This document shows positions 62,021-64,000 of a stretch of DNA of 64,000 bases, piece after piece. The stretch is taken from NCBI GenBank assembly GCA_041397525.1, contig JAWKWL010000001.1, positions 620,001-684,000 of the forward strand. Reading direction: 5' to 3'. Origin of the DNA: BOKV01 sp041397525 (GTDB lineage Bacteria; Pseudomonadota; Alphaproteobacteria; Rhizobiales; Rhizobiaceae). Under the pieces are notes generated by a model. It made no database searches and had not been told where the DNA came from. It saw nothing but the letters and a program-made list of their open reading frames with translations. Each line of letters begins with the position of its first letter. Position 1 is the first letter of the stretch. Both the position numbers and the translations under genes were made by a program.

Positions 62021-62756
62021 CTTCCCGCAGGTCTTTCTGCATTACCCGGGCAAGAACCGAACCCAGCAACCCGCCCAGAAAGAGCCAGAACAGCAAGGAC
62101 GCGACAATCGTGGCCACAGCGAATTCCGCAGCCAGATTTGCAGGCACTGCCGATGCGTGGCTTGCCGGTTGCGGAGCACCATAAAGATGCGGTCCGACGA
62201 TCAGTGCAATGCCCAGAACCATGAAGGCAATGCTGCGCTGGAATGTGAACAAGGCCAGACCCGCCGCAGTCATCGCGACCGTCGCAAGCCACCATATCTG
62301 GCGCGGCACAAGCTCTCCGGTTGCCATGCCCGGAAGTTCCGGCGGCAGGCCGAAGTTCGGCGCAAGCACAAAGACTACAAAGCCCGCTGCTCCCCAAACC
62401 AGTCCCGAACGAAGGGAGATCGCCTGGTTTGAAACGAGAATGCCAGCCAGCAACAACAGCGAAAACGCCACCCCGACCACCACATTTGCGAGAGCCGTAT
62501 AGAACGTGCGTTCAACGCCATTGGCTGGCGTCCATGCCTCACCATGGTCATGCGCAGCGCCCGCAGCATCCTCTTGACCCGCTGCTTCACTGGCTACGTG
62601 ATCATGCGCCGAATGGTCGTGCGCGGCAGTGTCGGTATCCTCGTATGTTTCCGCCTGAAGAATCAGGGGGATCACACGATAAGACTGGACTGCCGTGGCA
62701 AAAATGCCTGCTGCCACACCGGCGAATATCGCGGCGAGCAAAACCCTGACAAGCAT
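62001..62756 (-). CDS. cbtA: Predicted cobalt transporter subunit CbtA
   Basis: A 251-residue membrane protein with about six helices. After the first helix, a periplasmic loop of about 60 residues is rich in His and Asp (HDHSAHDH, AAHDHGEAW) and may bind Co2+. VFVLAPNFGLPPELPG and RQIWWLATVAMTAAGL are typical of CbtA. It works with the small CbtB encoded ten bases upstream and is under the B12 riboswitch. Confidence 0.93.
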   Translation of the reverse strand: MLVRVLLAAIFAGVAAGIFATAVQSYRVIPLILQAETYEDTDTAAHDHSAHDHVASEAAGQEDAAGAAHDHGEAWTPANGVERTFYTALANVVVGVAFSLLLLAGILVSNQAISLRSGLVWGAAGFVVFVLAPNFGLPPELPGMATGELVPRQIWWLATVAMTAAGLALFTFQRSIAFMVLGIALIVGPHLYGAPQPASHASAVPANLAAEFAVATIVASLLFWLFLGGLLGSVLARVMQKDLREDGPASA

Positions 62757-62766
62757 GGTTGATGCC

Positions 62767-62949
62767 TTAGTGGCAGGGAGCCACTACAGCGTGACGCGTG
62801 TCATGGGTGGAATTGTGGAGCAAGTCGGCATTGGCAAAAGCCGCCGCGTACAACAGCGCGGAACCGAAAACCGCCGCAAAGGCTGCGGTGGCAATACGAC
62901 GTGAAAACGACAGCGAGACAGTCGCAAGACCGGTTTTTGTTGCGAGCAT
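62767..62949 (-). CDS. cbtB: Predicted cobalt transporter subunit CbtB
   Basis: A 60-residue protein with one membrane helix (residues 20-40) and the C-terminal metal motif LLHNSTHDTRHAVVAPCH, the signature of CbtB. A perfect GGAGG (complement of 62955-62959) precedes the start. It is the first gene after the cobalamin riboswitch. Confidence 0.93.
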   Translation of the reverse strand: MLATKTGLATVSLSFSRRIATAAFAAVFGSALLYAAAFANADLLHNSTHDTRHAVVAPCH

Positions 62950-62999
62950 TACAACCTCCGTGTTGGCTCAGTATGAATTTGCGACAAACGGTACAGTCC

Positions 63000-63196
63000 G
63001 TTCGATGCAGCTGGCAGGTCTCCTGGCTCACGGCTCCAGCGGTTTCGATCCCCTTCCCGGCTTTCGCCAGTGGTATCGGATCAAACCCTCGCCGCACTAC
63101 AGTCGCGGGGTCGGCCAGGTCCGGAACCCCCTGATTGGGTCGGTCCGCCCTGTTCCCTTTTCATCCCGAAGTCTTTGACTTTGACCGGGAACCAAA
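63000..63196 (-). promoter_or_regulatory. Cobalamin riboswitch upstream of cbtB
   Basis: On the reverse strand the leader has the ordered consensus blocks of the AdoCbl riboswitch: GGTTCCCGGTC (from 63193), ATGAAAAGGGAACAGGGCGG, CGACCCCGCGACTGTA and the B12 box AGCCAGGAGACCTGCC (63028 to 63013). It ends about 50 bases before the cbtB ribosome site. It should repress the cbtB-cbtA-cobP-cobW-cobN-cupin-cobO operon when cobalamin is plentiful. Confidence 0.95.
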
Positions 63197-63287
63197 TGCA
63201 ATTTCACGTTTATCGGAGTTAAGGCCATCGCGTCAATCCGAATACGACAGTTTCAAGTGCAAACGGGACGCCGCCGGTTTTTGTCAT

Positions 63288-64000
63288 CTATCGTGAAACA
63301 GCCAGCAACCCGTCAATGTCGAGGCTTTGCTCCAACCGCATCGCGATGTCGTCCAGCGCTGCCTCAATCGTTGCTAGGTGATTGCCGCCATGCGACACAC
63401 CGCCAAGGCTTTCCACGAAAGCGCGGCGGAATTCGCCACTGTCAAACAAGCCATGCAGATAACAGCCGCGCACTTTTCCGTCCGCAGACACCGCCCCGTC
63501 CGGCCTGCCATCGAGCTCCACCATTGCGCGCGTGCAATCGGGTCCGCTTGTTCGTCCCATGTGGATTTCATAACCCCGAAGCGGGATACCATCAGCACTT
63601 GCGGCCAGCGCATTGCGCACGATCTTCCTGTCTTCAAGCACAGTCTCGACATCAAGCAGACCAAGCCCGCTGATTTCACGCACCGGTCCCTCTATGCCGC
63701 CGGGATCGCGCAGCACACGACCCAGCATCTGATAGCCACCGCATATGCCAAATACCTGACCACCGCGCGCAACATGCTGCCTCAGGCCTGCCTCCCAGCC
63801 ATTGGCACGAAATTCAATCAGGTCTGCGATCGTGGATTTCGATCCCGGCAGGATGATGGCTTCGGCATCGCCCGGTAGTTCCTCACCCTTGCGGATGAAA
63901 ACCACTTCGACGCCGTCCTCGGCTTTCAACGGATCAAGATCATCGAAATTGGCGATCTTGCCCATGACCGGGACCGCGATCTTCACCGCATCCCGCTTGT
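63288..64000 (-). CDS. cobQ: Cobyric acid synthase CobQ (partial, N-terminus off the window)
   Basis: Amidates the b, d, e and g side chains of adenosylcobyrinic acid a,c-diamide. Only the last ~237 residues are present. The frame continues past 63986 to the window edge (KRDAVKIAVPVMGKIANFDD), so it is cut by the window and is not truncated in nature. The class I glutamine amidotransferase domain shows PGSKSTIADL, the nucleophile in GICGGYQMLGR and the His in YLHGLF. It lies upstream of the riboswitch, on the same strand. Confidence 0.95.
   Translation of the reverse strand, partial: KRDAVKIAVPVMGKIANFDDLDPLKAEDGVEVVFIRKGEELPGDAEAIILPGSKSTIADLIEFRANGWEAGLRQHVARGGQVFGICGGYQMLGRVLRDPGGIEGPVREISGLGLLDVETVLEDRKIVRNALAASADGIPLRGYEIHMGRTSGPDCTRAMVELDGRPDGAVSADGKVRGCYLHGLFDSGEFRRAFVESLGGVSHGGNHLATIEAALDDIAMRLEQSLDIDGLLAVSR

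Overview
The window looks like a chromosomal segment of an alphaproteobacterium of the order Hyphomicrobiales (Rhizobiales), possibly from a marine or saline habitat. The evidence is the gene set and order: a cpa/tad pilus operon, CbiD next to a CbiG-CobJ fusion and CobN, CbtAB under a B12 riboswitch, a TAXI-type TRAP transporter and a DMSP-lyase-like cupin. Overlapping start/stop codons in long operons and moderately high G+C also fit. No rRNA, tRNA or CRISPR was seen. The genus cannot be fixed from the sequence alone.

Layout. 1-6074: the end of a Rossmann oxidoreductase, a C-terminal remnant of a CcdB toxin gene, the translation factor EttA, a TerB-like membrane protein, a YiiX-type lipoprotein, an alpha/beta hydrolase and a TerC-type protein. 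6346-14558: a Tad/Cpa pilus operon (cpaB, cpaC, a miniature cpaD-position lipoprotein, cpaE, cpaF, tadB, tadC, tadD) that lacks prepilin and prepilin peptidase. 14784-17033: an RTX repeat protein. 17713-23518: a divergent polysaccharide locus with an NDP-sugar 6-dehydrogenase on one strand. The other strand carries a processive GT2 synthase, a periplasmic adaptor fused to a receiver-like domain, and a TolC-like coiled-coil lipoprotein. 24156-28089: two tandem TadG-like von Willebrand A proteins. Together, 6.3-28.1 kb reads as a cell-surface and adhesion region.

From 29 kb to the end the window is mainly cobalamin biosynthesis in several operons: cobT-cobS-phosphatase (+); cobA-cobB-cobC-cbiB (-); cbiD-cobK-P450 (+); a small His-rich protein-cbiX-cobH-cobL-cobI-cbiG/cobJ-cobM (-); cbtB-cbtA-cobP-cobW-cobN-cupin-cobO (-) behind a cobalamin riboswitch; and the end of cobQ. 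The set mixes genes of the cobalt-early route (cbiX, cbiG, cbiD) with the cobalt-late chelatase subunit cobN. cobG/cobZ, cobF, the chelatase cobS/cobT subunits and bluB are not in the window.

The cobalamin block is interrupted twice. At 38.99-41.89 kb there is a visibly A+T-richer adenylate cyclase gene and an IS3-type insertion sequence flanked by a perfect 9-bp direct repeat. At 49.3-55.4 kb there is a TAXI TRAP transporter, a TerB protein, an FAD oxidoreductase, an EamA protein and an unknown exported protein.

The best candidates for something undescribed are the GT2/adaptor/lipoprotein polysaccharide system, the P450 and DMSP-lyase-like cupin embedded in cobalamin operons, and the tandem vWA pair with a divergent centre.
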